NCBI GenBank assembly: GCA_964429805.1
Contig: CAYSDH010000010.1
Span: 1 to 62,944, forward strand
Direction: 5' to 3'
Length of the DNA stretch: 62,944 nucleotides
Source: CAYSDH01 sp964429805
GTDB lineage: Bacteria; Bacteroidota; Bacteroidia; Flavobacteriales_D; JABDKJ01
The position numbers were made by a program, and so were the translations under genes. This document shows, in pieces, positions 19,101-26,330 of this stretch; positions within the stretch are counted from its first letter, which is position 1; each line of letters opens with the position of its first letter. The notes beneath the pieces were generated by a model. It worked only from the letters and a program-made list of their open reading frames with translations, did no database searches and had not been told where the DNA came from.

Positions 19101-20963
19101 GGGACATATTTCTTGGTTTCCACTCAGCGTAGCAGAGGGTGGGGGACTTATGGTAATTTGCACGCTACTGCCTATTTCGCTGGGGCAAGATGTGCTTTGG
19201 TCATTTGCCGACACTATGGTATAGGTTGTAGACACAGTCGGTTGTACCATTTCCACATGGCCGTCATCAATATTGTTTAATACGATCTGTTCACCATTTT
19301 GATCTTCTATCACGACATCAAAAGGCCCCGTGCCTTGCAGGTTTAGAGTAAGCGGAACGGGAATTGAGGAGCACAGTACGGCATTACCAGACAGCAAAGC
19401 GTTAGGAGTAGACTCAATGCTAATGTTAAAACTGGACAGGTCTGAACAAGAACCGCACTGAAAACCATAGATGTATGTTCCTTCAGGTGAGGTGCTCGGA
19501 TTAAACGCTCCAGAACTTAGTGGACCATTTGGCCCTGTCCATTGACCGCCTGCATCAGGAGAACCAGTGAGCAGCTCAAAGAGGTCATAGTCCGTGTCGT
19601 CTGAGTTGCAAAATTCAATTACTCCGCCAACTCCGGCTTCTCCTAAGTCGAGAAAGTTTATGGTCAAGAATGAAAAGTCGCTACAGTTTTCTGCTTGAAT
19701 CTGGTAGGTGTAGATTCCTTCTGGCATGCTAGTTGGGTCGTAAGTGTCGTCAGCCATTTCTTGACCGTTGGTGTCTGTCCAGACTCCATATGTGTCAGGG
19801 TCGCCACTGAGTATGCTGGTTAACGAGACGGGGCTATCACACGGGCAAATATTATAAGTGCTGTTTTCTCCTGCATTGGCTTGCGGTATAGTATTCACTG
19901 CAAGCTGAGCTGAGTCTGATGGACAAGATCCTGAAGCACCGAAGTAGTAAGTATATGTTCCCGGAATATCACTTGCACCGAAATACGGCCCATTCCATGG
20001 AGCCCCGTTTGGGTCCAGCCAGTTTCCCCCAGCGTCTGCATCAGCACCGAGGTAGCTTATCAGTTCTATAATACCACCATTTGTGCAGACGGTAATTTCG
20101 TTTGACGTTCCGGCCTCGGGGTTGCTCGATAAAATAATCTCTATGGCCGCGTAATCTGTACAAGGAAAAATCACACCATCTACGGCAAAAAAGTAAGTGC
20201 CGGCTGGGTTCAATAAGGGGTCAAAAACAAAATCAGAGCCAAGAGAAGGAGAAGACACATCATTAAAGTGCCAGGTACCTGAGCTCGATGTGCTGAGCAA
20301 ATCGTTAAGAGAAATCGGGTCGTCATCTTGGCAAAGTTGTATGGTTTGACCGTCTCCAGCATCGGCATCACAGCAGTCTATAGCTGCGAGATATTCAGCT
20401 TCCGGATCATCTACACAAAGTGGACTAAGAAACGAGCCGCCAGACTCATCGTCAGAAAGTGTGTTGACCATGATGTCGAGATTCATTCCTGGTACACAGT
20501 CTGAAAGGTCGTTGGTTGATATCTCCCAGCAAAAGGTCATGGCCTCTGCGGTAGGGCAGTGGTCGCCAAAATTGTCACCAGCATCACTTGGGTTTTGGCC
20601 ACCATCTGGACTTTCATAAAAAAAACCTGGGCCATATATGTCGCCTGTGTTGGCGCTGGTCACTGAGTCAAACCAATCCCAGTAGCCGCCATCTCCTGAA
20701 CATGATGCAGGTGGTATCGCGATTAGTGTAGAGGTGTCCCAACCGTTGCCAAAAGTGGGCACAACTCCGTGAAGATAGTGTCCTCCTCCTATCCAGTCGT
20801 CACTTTCTATTTCTAGACAAATACTAACTTGGGTGTTTGAATTCCACACACCGCCAATTGGCTCTGGGTCAAAGGTCCAAGTATAATCAACCAAGCACTG
20901 CGAATGCAGGCCGAGGGTAGCTGACAGATAGAATATGAAGCATAGCAACTTCAGCCAATTCAT
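16194..20963 (-). CDS. Giant modular surface protein with CHU_C domain (1589 aa)
   Basis: The largest protein in the window. A signal peptide (ending LHSQ|C) is followed by a Trp/Cys-rich N-terminal domain (about 20-200), four copies of an 80-residue module with G-x-W ... GTYxY ... CxD signatures (about 210-510), and at least eight 85-95-residue Ig-like modules with the GxGP[FW] signature (about 530-1270). A CAGGSEG/CEGDS-type cysteine motif recurs. Then comes a PKD-like segment and a C-terminal CHU_C domain (YLPNSFTPNGDGLNDEF ... REYTGEFHLIR). T9SS type B export to the surface is expected. The regular modules suggest a long fibrous adhesin. It starts 64 bp after the CHU_C-bearing anti-sigma gene. 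Confidence 0.9.
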   Translation of the reverse strand: MNWLKLLCFIFYLSATLGLHSQCLVDYTWTFDPEPIGGVWNSNTQVSICLEIESDDWIGGGHYLHGVVPTFGNGWDTSTLIAIPPASCSGDGGYWDWFDSVTSANTGDIYGPGFFYESPDGGQNPSDAGDNFGDHCPTAEAMTFCWEISTNDLSDCVPGMNLDIMVNTLSDDESGGSFLSPLCVDDPEAEYLAAIDCCDADAGDGQTIQLCQDDDPISLNDLLSTSSSGTWHFNDVSSPSLGSDFVFDPLLNPAGTYFFAVDGVIFPCTDYAAIEIILSSNPEAGTSNEITVCTNGGIIELISYLGADADAGGNWLDPNGAPWNGPYFGASDIPGTYTYYFGASGSCPSDSAQLAVNTIPQANAGENSTYNICPCDSPVSLTSILSGDPDTYGVWTDTNGQEMADDTYDPTSMPEGIYTYQIQAENCSDFSFLTINFLDLGEAGVGGVIEFCNSDDTDYDLFELLTGSPDAGGQWTGPNGPLSSGAFNPSTSPEGTYIYGFQCGSCSDLSSFNISIESTPNALLSGNAVLCSSIPVPLTLNLQGTGPFDVVIEDQNGEQIVLNNIDDGHVEMVQPTVSTTYTIVSANDQSTSCPSEIGSSVQITISPPPSATLSGNQEICPGQAAQLQVLISGNGPFLVEILDSSSGGTFFSPPVWSGDVINHFPSENTTYSIVSITDSSMPTCSGVGNGEANVSIVSPPSLSITSAGGTLCAGEEGTAVVDISGSWTNYDLSLYTGFNTLEFTNVSDGDELSFDVPLSTPSSLPYCFTAINPTNSIGCASQLADTCFHFEVLQELLTTNVLIECDPFLSTGTVSFDVGGGSGPYTVDGVPLVGNSFTSPSLPDGALYSYEVQDSEGCGPITKSGEIACGCIYSTPGAFGTQNDTLTVCASSLLSASYNSSNEVIQSGDLRVFVLHDGGPNSLGNILSTSYVNPSFTFQSGLNANEVYYMCAVLGENNGMDLLDFDDPCLTFSEGIPVMFRPSPTVSLTSLAAICDGEEAEIQFDFDGNGPWNLELSLDGISYLDTVIENSTYVLNTGLEGNYVVETISDPFCPGLAGASVEVSSSSLPSAQISNGGTYCAGGSEGPEVDLTGTGPWNIVYNVNGMLDTLSSASNMAILPVSSSGSYELVTVSDANCTDQVNGSVIVESVEQPTASFSAAGPVCEGDSVEMLIQFTGPGPFEFLYDIDGSSSDTLTSNQNQFTVFSNVAGEVVLTYLDNGVCAGIGTNTEELIINPLPTVSLSVEDNQVCEGEVFDVTLMSTGVGPFNIQLTENGTPSVIEIPNTDDFIYGTFYFEDTELNILEVTDQSTGCRGESGESLIIDIVLYPPAMAGEDKEICGNDTVSIGFPSSETFNYTWSPEEGILNPNLPNSAYVIPNTSGEDVVINYTLSVDNQGCVSEDQVTITVESAPIAGFTINPFELTAVNPVANFFNLSNGQNFYLWTIDEDTVSTQSSFSYNFPEDVSAEYEVCLEATSTDAGCTSQICKDIEVTGAMSVYLPNSFTPNGDGLNDEFGPVTNNVDRLFFTFRVFDRWGQIIFETNNPNEWWDGTVRREDRTVRPGHYVYQILTRDVFHRQVREYTGEFHLIR
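17140..19360 (-). repeat. Tandem GxGP[FW] Ig-like modules in the 1589-aa protein
   Basis: GxGP[FW]-type signature codons recur near 19325, 19050, 18783 (degenerate), 18494 (GSGPY), 17935, 17672, 17420 and 17165, a period of about 250-290 bp. One interval near 18210 holds a different module. Copies are diverged at the protein level, indicating an old array and not a recent expansion. Confidence 0.75.
19430..20330 (-). repeat. Four-copy GxW...GTYxY module array
   Basis: Four consecutive modules of roughly 80 residues share SGTWHFND/GGNWLDPNG/YGVWTDTNG/GGQWTGPNG, then a Pro-x-GTYxY strand and a CxD end. They lie between the N-terminal domain and the GxGP array of the same protein. Confidence 0.7.
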
Positions 20964-20984
20964 GGCTACTGTTTTTTAGTAATA

Positions 20985-20992
20985 CAAAGATA
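20985..20992 (-). promoter_or_regulatory. -7 box for the 1589-aa surface gene
   Basis: TATCTTTG on the minus strand, 21 bases before the ATG at 20963. If used, the leader is only about 15 bases, and the giant gene can be transcribed apart from the sigma/anti-sigma genes. No TTG at -33. Confidence 0.45.
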
Positions 20993-21027
20993 TCGGAATT
21001 TACCCTAAGCGGGTCATTCCCAGAGAA

Positions 21028-22002
21028 TTACTTCCTGAGTAGTTTGACTTGACCTTTAAAGATTGAGGTCTTGTTGTCTTTGATGAGTGCAACGTCCCAT
21101 TTGTACTTGCCCTCAGGCACAGTGACACCAGCGTTTGTGATGCCTTTCCAAGGCTTAGACACGTCTTTAGACTTAAAGATTTCATTACCGTTGTCGTCAT
21201 ACACTTTCAGCACAAAACGGTCGTCATTCTTGAGAGAATTTGGCATGAACTCGTCCATGATACCATCTCCGTTTGGAGTGAAAGAGCTAGGCGCATCAAG
21301 ATTGAAGCTAGCACCTTTATATACGGTAGTCGATTTTACTTTGAGACCGTCAGAATCTGAGTTTTGACCTTGACCATTAATCTTGCCATCCGCTGCGGCA
21401 GCTTCGTAAAGTTTCTTATTCAGTTTAGATAACTGCACTTTTTCTTTTGCAGTCACATTCGTTGCTGAGTATGAATCAATGTTTTTATTAGTCGCCAACA
21501 AGTCATCCTGTGATGCAGTGGCAAGATGCGCAGCAGCCAACTGAAGGCTGTAGTTTAAATCAAGCTTATCGGCATTTGAAATGTCCGATGAGTTAGTCTC
21601 AACTGAATAGTGTGCCTCACCTGACGTTTTATGAGCTTTTCCAGATAGAGACTCTGAAGTGTTTTGATCTTGAGAAAGCGTGTGGTGGTCTGCGACCAAG
21701 ATATCAGAAGAATGAGTAGAAGATGACTGAGCATCTGAAGTTGAGTGCTCTTGCGAGATTGAAGTAGTGTGTTGAGTTGATTCTGGTGTTTCGCCTTGAA
21801 AGTTAACTGTGGCCAGTGAGGCAACGAGCACAGCGCCAGCGGCTGCAAATTTCCAGAGGAAGAATGCGCTTCTAACTTGTTTGTTCTGTGGTTCTCCTTC
21901 ACGATGAGCTTCAAATTGCTCCCATGCATCAGAAGGTATGGGCATTTCTACCGACTCCAATGCGTCCTTCACCAACAAATCAAATTTCTCCATACTACTC
22001 AT
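21028..22002 (-). CDS. Putative anti-sigma factor with C-terminal CHU_C-like domain
   Basis: 324 residues, no signal peptide. Residues 1-45 form a short cytoplasmic helical region with the PIPSDAWEQFE motif seen in Bacteroidota anti-sigma-like proteins encoded after ECF sigma genes. One membrane helix (about 46-66) follows, then a Ser/Thr/Gln/His-rich stretch and a helical segment (about 145-200). Residues 236-324 are a CHU_C-like domain: SSFTPNGDGIMDEF, a VLKVYDDNGNEIF strand, PWKGI, and the end FKGQVKLLRK, which aligns with the tails of the neighbouring giants. The start overlaps the sigma stop by eight bases. Predicted topology is N-in with the sorting-like domain in the periplasm. Anti-sigma function is inferred from position and architecture. 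Confidence 0.8.
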   Translation of the reverse strand: MSSMEKFDLLVKDALESVEMPIPSDAWEQFEAHREGEPQNKQVRSAFFLWKFAAAGAVLVASLATVNFQGETPESTQHTTSISQEHSTSDAQSSSTHSSDILVADHHTLSQDQNTSESLSGKAHKTSGEAHYSVETNSSDISNADKLDLNYSLQLAAAHLATASQDDLLATNKNIDSYSATNVTAKEKVQLSKLNKKLYEAAAADGKINGQGQNSDSDGLKVKSTTVYKGASFNLDAPSSFTPNGDGIMDEFMPNSLKNDDRFVLKVYDDNGNEIFKSKDVSKPWKGITNAGVTVPEGKYKWDVALIKDNKTSIFKGQVKLLRK

Positions 22003-22567
22003 TTAAATGTCCTTCCTTCAATAACAATTTCTTCAAGTTCTTTCTGGCTTTGGCCAAGTTGGATTTCGAAGTTCCTTCACTGATTCCTAGCTTTTCGGCT
22101 ATTTCTCTGTGTGAGTAATTCTCTACCACATACAGGTTGAACACAGTACGATACGCTGGTGAGAGTTTAGTCAATGCACTCATGACATCGTTCACTTGTA
22201 AAGTAAACTCTTCCTCATCCACAGAATCGTCATCCCAATCTGTAGCGCCATCGTCTAACTTGTCTTCACTATGCGCAATAGTCATAGACCTTTTCTGCTT
22301 TCTAATCGAGTCGATCGCAGTGTTGACGACAATCCGTCTTATCCAACCTTCTAAAGAACCTTTGCGGTTGAATTTACCAAGTTTATCAAACACCTTGATA
22401 AATCCATCCTGTAGGATATCCTTTGCCTGATCGCTATCATTGGTATAGCGCATCGAGACCCCAAGCATCTTGCCATAAAAAGTCTCGAAAAGTTTCCTTT
22501 CCGAAGCCTTATTACCGGCTAGACAGCCATCGATCAGTTCGGTATACTGGTTCTGGTCGATATCCAT
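21995..22567 (-). CDS. RNA polymerase ECF-type sigma factor
   Basis: A 190-residue sigma-70 family ECF factor. Region 2 is seen in MRYTNDSDQAKDILQDGFIKVF and the following GSLEGWIRRIVVNTAID block; region 4 with its helix-turn-helix is LSPAYRTVFNLYVVENYSHREIAEKLGISEGTSKSNLAKAR. Between them is an acidic linker (EDKLDDGATDWDDDSVDEEE). It is translationally coupled to the downstream membrane protein that should hold it inactive. The regulon is unknown; the adjacent T9SS surface genes are the obvious candidates. No TAnnTTTG box lies in its 5' region, so it may use another promoter type, perhaps its own. Confidence 0.92.
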   Translation of the reverse strand: MDIDQNQYTELIDGCLAGNKASERKLFETFYGKMLGVSMRYTNDSDQAKDILQDGFIKVFDKLGKFNRKGSLEGWIRRIVVNTAIDSIRKQKRSMTIAHSEDKLDDGATDWDDDSVDEEEFTLQVNDVMSALTKLSPAYRTVFNLYVVENYSHREIAEKLGISEGTSKSNLAKARKNLKKLLLKEGHLNE

Positions 22568-22664
22568 AGGTCAGACGAACACAGGGTTAAAGGGTTGCCT
22601 GTCTTTCCAATATTTTTTTTTCAGGAGCCTTTTCATAGTTCCACTTCGGGTGTACAATTTAAGA

Positions 22665-22692
22665 AGATAGTTAAGAAAATTGATAACTATCT
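22665..22692. repeat. Inverted repeat between sigma gene and mdh
   Basis: AGATAGTTA and TAACTATCT are perfect 9-base arms with a 10-base spacer, in the 197-bp divergent region. It could be an operator for either gene; no T-run follows, so it is not a terminator. Confidence 0.4.
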
Positions 22693-22717
22693 GGATACTC
22701 TGCCCTTGAGAAACTAT

Positions 22718-22725
22718 TAAATTTG
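22718..22725 (+). promoter_or_regulatory. -7 box upstream of mdh
   Basis: TAAATTTG fits TAnnTTTG, 39 bases before the mdh ATG at 22765. No TTG at the expected -33 distance. Confidence 0.4.
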
Positions 22726-22764
22726 GCCACTTCACTGAATTTCAATCATATAAAAAAGAAAATA

Positions 22765-23700
22765 ATGAAAGTAACGGTAGTTGGAGCTGGAAATGTGGGT
22801 GCAACATGTGCTAACGTGCTGGCTCACAGAGAGGTGTGTAATGAGGTGGTGCTTCTAGATATCAAAGAAGGATACGCTGAAGGAAAGGCGCTTGACATAT
22901 GGGAAACATCTCCTATTAACATGTATGACACGCGTACTGTAGGTTCAACCAATGATTATACAAAGACTGCCGGCTCTGATGTGGTGGTTATTACCTCTGG
23001 TATTCCAAGAAAACCAGGAATGAGCAGAGATGACTTGATTGCAACCAATGCGGGCATCGTGAAATCAGTGACTGAAAACGTGGTGAAGCATTCGCCAGAT
23101 GCCATTCTAATATGTGTGTCTAACCCATTAGACGTCATGACCTATGCTACTTACCTCTCTTCTAAGCTGGATAGCAAGAAAGTGTTTGGTATGGCCGGAA
23201 TTCTTGATACAGCCCGTTATCGCTCTTTCTTGGCGCTCGAGCTAAATTGTTCTCCAAAAGACATCCAGGCAGTATTGATGGGTGGACATGGTGACACAAT
23301 GGTGCCGCTACCGAGATATACTACTGTTGGCGGTATTCCGGTAACAGAATTGGTGAGTACTGAAAAGCTTGATGCGATTGTACAGCGCACGAAGAAAGGT
23401 GGAGGAGAAATAGTGAACCTACTCGGTACATCAGGTTACTACGCGCCTGGTGCAGCTGCGGCTCAGATGGTTGAAGCCATAGTGAAAGACCAGAAAAGAA
23501 TAGTGCCTGTGTGTGCATGGTTGACCGGAGAGTATGGCTTGAGTGACTTATACTTGGGTGTGCCAGTAAAACTTGGTCGTAACGGAATTGAGCAAATCAT
23601 CGAGTTGGATCTAAACAGCGATGAGAAGGCTCTTCTTGAAACATCTGCACAGCACGTGAGAGATGTCATGAAGATTCTAGATGGCATGCAGACTGCCTAA
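22765..23700 (+). CDS. mdh: Malate dehydrogenase
   Basis: Oxidises malate to oxaloacetate with NAD in the TCA cycle. About 311 residues of the LDH-like MDH type. The NAD-binding GAGNVGATCA is at the N-terminus; substrate-binding arginines are in GIPRKPGMSRDDL and near GILDTARYRSF; the catalytic histidine is in MGGHGDTMVP. The start is the ATG at 22765 (MKVTVVGAGNVG); an upstream in-frame start would add a 14-residue tail foreign to the family. It is a single-gene unit closed by a terminator. Confidence 0.97.
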   Translation: MKVTVVGAGNVGATCANVLAHREVCNEVVLLDIKEGYAEGKALDIWETSPINMYDTRTVGSTNDYTKTAGSDVVVITSGIPRKPGMSRDDLIATNAGIVKSVTENVVKHSPDAILICVSNPLDVMTYATYLSSKLDSKKVFGMAGILDTARYRSFLALELNCSPKDIQAVLMGGHGDTMVPLPRYTTVGGIPVTELVSTEKLDAIVQRTKKGGGEIVNLLGTSGYYAPGAAAAQMVEAIVKDQKRIVPVCAWLTGEYGLSDLYLGVPVKLGRNGIEQIIELDLNSDEKALLETSAQHVRDVMKILDGMQTA

Positions 23701-23722
23701 TACGCAGAATGAATGAATACTT

Positions 23723-23756
23723 AAAGGCGATTCGCGATAAGCGAGTCGCCTTTTTT
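23723..23756 (+). terminator. Rho-independent terminator after mdh
   Basis: Arms AAAGGCGATTCGC and GCGAGTCGCCTTT (one wobble pair) around a GATAA loop, then a T-run. Confidence 0.9.
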
Positions 23757-23791
23757 GTTGCTTCAGAAAATTGCTCTAGGCTTATAGGAGC

Positions 23792-26056
23792 TTACCGGAC
23801 GATAAAGGTTTTGCTCACGCGCTTTCCTGAAACGATGAGGTTGCAAAAATACATACCCGGATCAAGGTCAGAAACATCCATGCGTCTCACTTGGGCTGGC
23901 AGGCGTTTTACTAGTCGTCCGCCAATATCGGTGACTTCTATGGCTTCAACTTTGAGGGCAGTTGGAATGCCGAGGTTTATTTCTCCAACACTCGGATTAG
24001 GATACAAGACTATATCATCTGCTATAGATTCTTCAGCCACAGAGCTGATAAACTCTCCACCCATGTAGAGGGTGAGGCCACCGCTATAGTTTCCACTTAT
24101 TATGTCATAGTCGCCATCACTATCTACGTCTGCCACAACGGGTGATGATCTCCGGCCAGCGAAAATGTCAAAGGCCGTGCTGTCTGTAATCAGAAAGTCG
24201 GCATCAAGGTCTGCGTCAATATTTATGACGTGAAACATATAGCCATCTTCTGTTCCGACAATCATATTGGTCTCGCCATTATTGTCAAATATGGTAGGTA
24301 CGCTATACCCTATTGTGGTACCATTTATATCGGTAGTAAACCCACCAAGCATTGAGTTTACTAGCTCGAAGGCAGGCTCTGTGAGTGTTCCCGTATTTTT
24401 ATAGTAGTTGAGGTTTCCGTTTCGTTCTCCGCAGATGATGTCCATTAAGCCATCTTGGTCGAGGTCGTATATCTGAGGAGTAGTCTGCTGACCAGGGTCC
24501 ATCTCTTGACCAAAAGCATCTGTCATGGTGCTAGTCGGTGCTTCAAAAGTGGCTTCTTGACCTGATCCAGCTGTGTTCTCATAATAGTAAAACGTGCCTT
24601 CGCCAGTTCCTACGACCATGTCTATGTCGAGGTCTCCATCAAGGTCACCAAATGTGGGGTAGGGGTAGCCTCCCGCATCGAGCAGACTTAATTGTGCGAA
24701 GTCATTATCTACAAGTGTGTATACAGGAAAGCTGACTGAGCCCGTATTGTTGTATCTCCAGATTGCCGGAGCATAAGTGCCAGAGTCCGTGTAAAAACCA
24801 CGATTACTAATAACCAAGTCCAGTAAGCCGTCTCCGTTTAAGTCGGCCAAGTGAGGGTGAGAGATGGTGCCCATGTCAATCATATACTCTTGCAGAAAGT
24901 CTTCTTGCACTAGGTTGAAGTCTGCGTCATCATCACTATTGGTGTTTTCATAAAGCCAAACACTTTCCTTGTCCGCACACTCAAACTGATTTGCTGGCGA
25001 TATCAAAAGGTCGCCAGCAGCATCATTATCCACGTCCACATAATATCCTGCGTTAAATATTCTCAAGTCAATAGGAGTGTCTAATTCAGGAAACTGAGTT
25101 TCTAGCACAATGGCAGAATCTTGTCCAGCGCCATTCTCATCTATAAGGACGAGCTGCATATTATCTGATGAGATGTCACCGATTAGGATGTCTTTTTTAC
25201 CATTTCCATCATAGTCAAACATGCAAAGCGTTGATCCGGCATGTGGATGCTTGAGCTGCATGTCCAAGAGTGATTCTTCGCCACCTCCTGGCGCTACTTC
25301 TGGGTCTGGCACATTAAAAGAGCAAAACTCGCCAGCCACATATTCTTCACCTATATATATGACAGGAGAGACGGCATCTTCTCCAATAGACCCGTAACAC
25401 CTGTTTCTCAATGCAAACTGCATGCTGTCACAATTGGCATTTTCACTCTGCATATTTCGGTGATACTCTATCGTAGACCCAGACAAGGTGAACGTGTGAA
25501 TGTCCAAATCACCGTCACCATCAAAATCATCAATACTAGGTATGTCCACATTGCTGACATATACATTGGTATAAAACGGATTGCTCCCATAATCATAGAG
25601 CGATCTGAGTAGACTTGTTTCCAGTTCAAAAGACACGGACCCATTACTTGACGTGTTTCTGTATACTCTGATTCCTCCGGGGGTGGATGTGAAGATGTCC
25701 TCTTTTCCATCGCAGTTAAAGTCACGCAGAAGGACCCATTCTCTCATTGGCGGGAAATCGTCACTGTAGTCAAAAGACTCTTTAAACGACATGCTGACGC
25801 CAGCATCCTGTCTCAGAAAAACATGAAATTTTTGAGCAGTGCGGTCAAACACGAATAAATCATTCTTCCCATCTTGGTTAATGTCGATGCTGGATATCTG
25901 CGTGCTATTGAGGCCACCTGACCACGCATGATATAGCTGCTCACTACTTTCAAAGACCGGAATCTGGCTACTTTGATAGAAGCCTAATTGAGCAAATAGG
26001 CCTGTCGCTGAGTAGTTGACAAAAAGCAAAAGGAGGAATAATCTGATTTTTTGCAT
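23792..26056 (-). CDS. FG-GAP/VCBS repeat exoprotein with T9SS type A tail
   Basis: 754 residues with a signal peptide ending LFAQ|L. Nine DxDxDGxxD-type calcium-loop motifs (for example DINQDGKNDLFVFD, DFDGDGDLDIHTF, DLNGDGLLDLVIS, DVDSDGDYDIISG) mark FG-GAP/VCBS beta-propeller blades, here interspersed with asymmetric inserts. The C-terminal 75 residues carry a type A sorting tail: VLYPNPSVGEINL, a DIGGRLV strand, LDPGMYFCNLIVSGKRVSKTFIVR. It should be exported by T9SS and anchored or released at the surface. The role, such as glycan or matrix binding, is not shown. It converges with mdh, sharing its terminator region. Confidence 0.9.
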   Translation of the reverse strand: MQKIRLFLLLLFVNYSATGLFAQLGFYQSSQIPVFESSEQLYHAWSGGLNSTQISSIDINQDGKNDLFVFDRTAQKFHVFLRQDAGVSMSFKESFDYSDDFPPMREWVLLRDFNCDGKEDIFTSTPGGIRVYRNTSSNGSVSFELETSLLRSLYDYGSNPFYTNVYVSNVDIPSIDDFDGDGDLDIHTFTLSGSTIEYHRNMQSENANCDSMQFALRNRCYGSIGEDAVSPVIYIGEEYVAGEFCSFNVPDPEVAPGGGEESLLDMQLKHPHAGSTLCMFDYDGNGKKDILIGDISSDNMQLVLIDENGAGQDSAIVLETQFPELDTPIDLRIFNAGYYVDVDNDAAGDLLISPANQFECADKESVWLYENTNSDDDADFNLVQEDFLQEYMIDMGTISHPHLADLNGDGLLDLVISNRGFYTDSGTYAPAIWRYNNTGSVSFPVYTLVDNDFAQLSLLDAGGYPYPTFGDLDGDLDIDMVVGTGEGTFYYYENTAGSGQEATFEAPTSTMTDAFGQEMDPGQQTTPQIYDLDQDGLMDIICGERNGNLNYYKNTGTLTEPAFELVNSMLGGFTTDINGTTIGYSVPTIFDNNGETNMIVGTEDGYMFHVINIDADLDADFLITDSTAFDIFAGRRSSPVVADVDSDGDYDIISGNYSGGLTLYMGGEFISSVAEESIADDIVLYPNPSVGEINLGIPTALKVEAIEVTDIGGRLVKRLPAQVRRMDVSDLDPGMYFCNLIVSGKRVSKTFIVR

Positions 26057-26180
26057 CTAATTGAGTGATTATGGAGTATAAAGATATCTAACGGTGAGCA
26101 TAATTAGATCTATATAAACGGCCAATTATAACAAGCCCATTAGCACTTGCGAGTAGATTGTTGCTAATTGAGCGAAGGCA

Positions 26181-26211
26181 TTGGTTTGTAGCACTATAAA
26201 GTCTATATTTG
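26181..26211 (+). promoter_or_regulatory. Promoter upstream of secDF
   Basis: TTG (26181-26183), a 20-base spacer and TATATTTG (26204-26211): a full match to the Bacteroidota housekeeping consensus. It leaves a leader of about 110 bases before the secDF ATG. Confidence 0.65.
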
Positions 26212-26330
26212 CGCACTGTTTTTGAAAAGGGAATAATACGAATTTCCTTCGATTTAAACTGTTGATAGACAAGTGTTTAGGCTCATTTTGAGTTTAAGCA
26301 AAATTAATAACTGATAATAAAAAATAGATA

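Noticed and set aside
16194..20963. CRISPR-like or satellite DNA array
   Set aside because: The period is about 260 bp, copies are diverged at DNA level and follow protein modules in one reading frame.
23709..24068. 119-residue plus-strand frame after mdh
   Set aside because: It spans the mdh terminator and is antisense to the T9SS tail of the FG-GAP protein.
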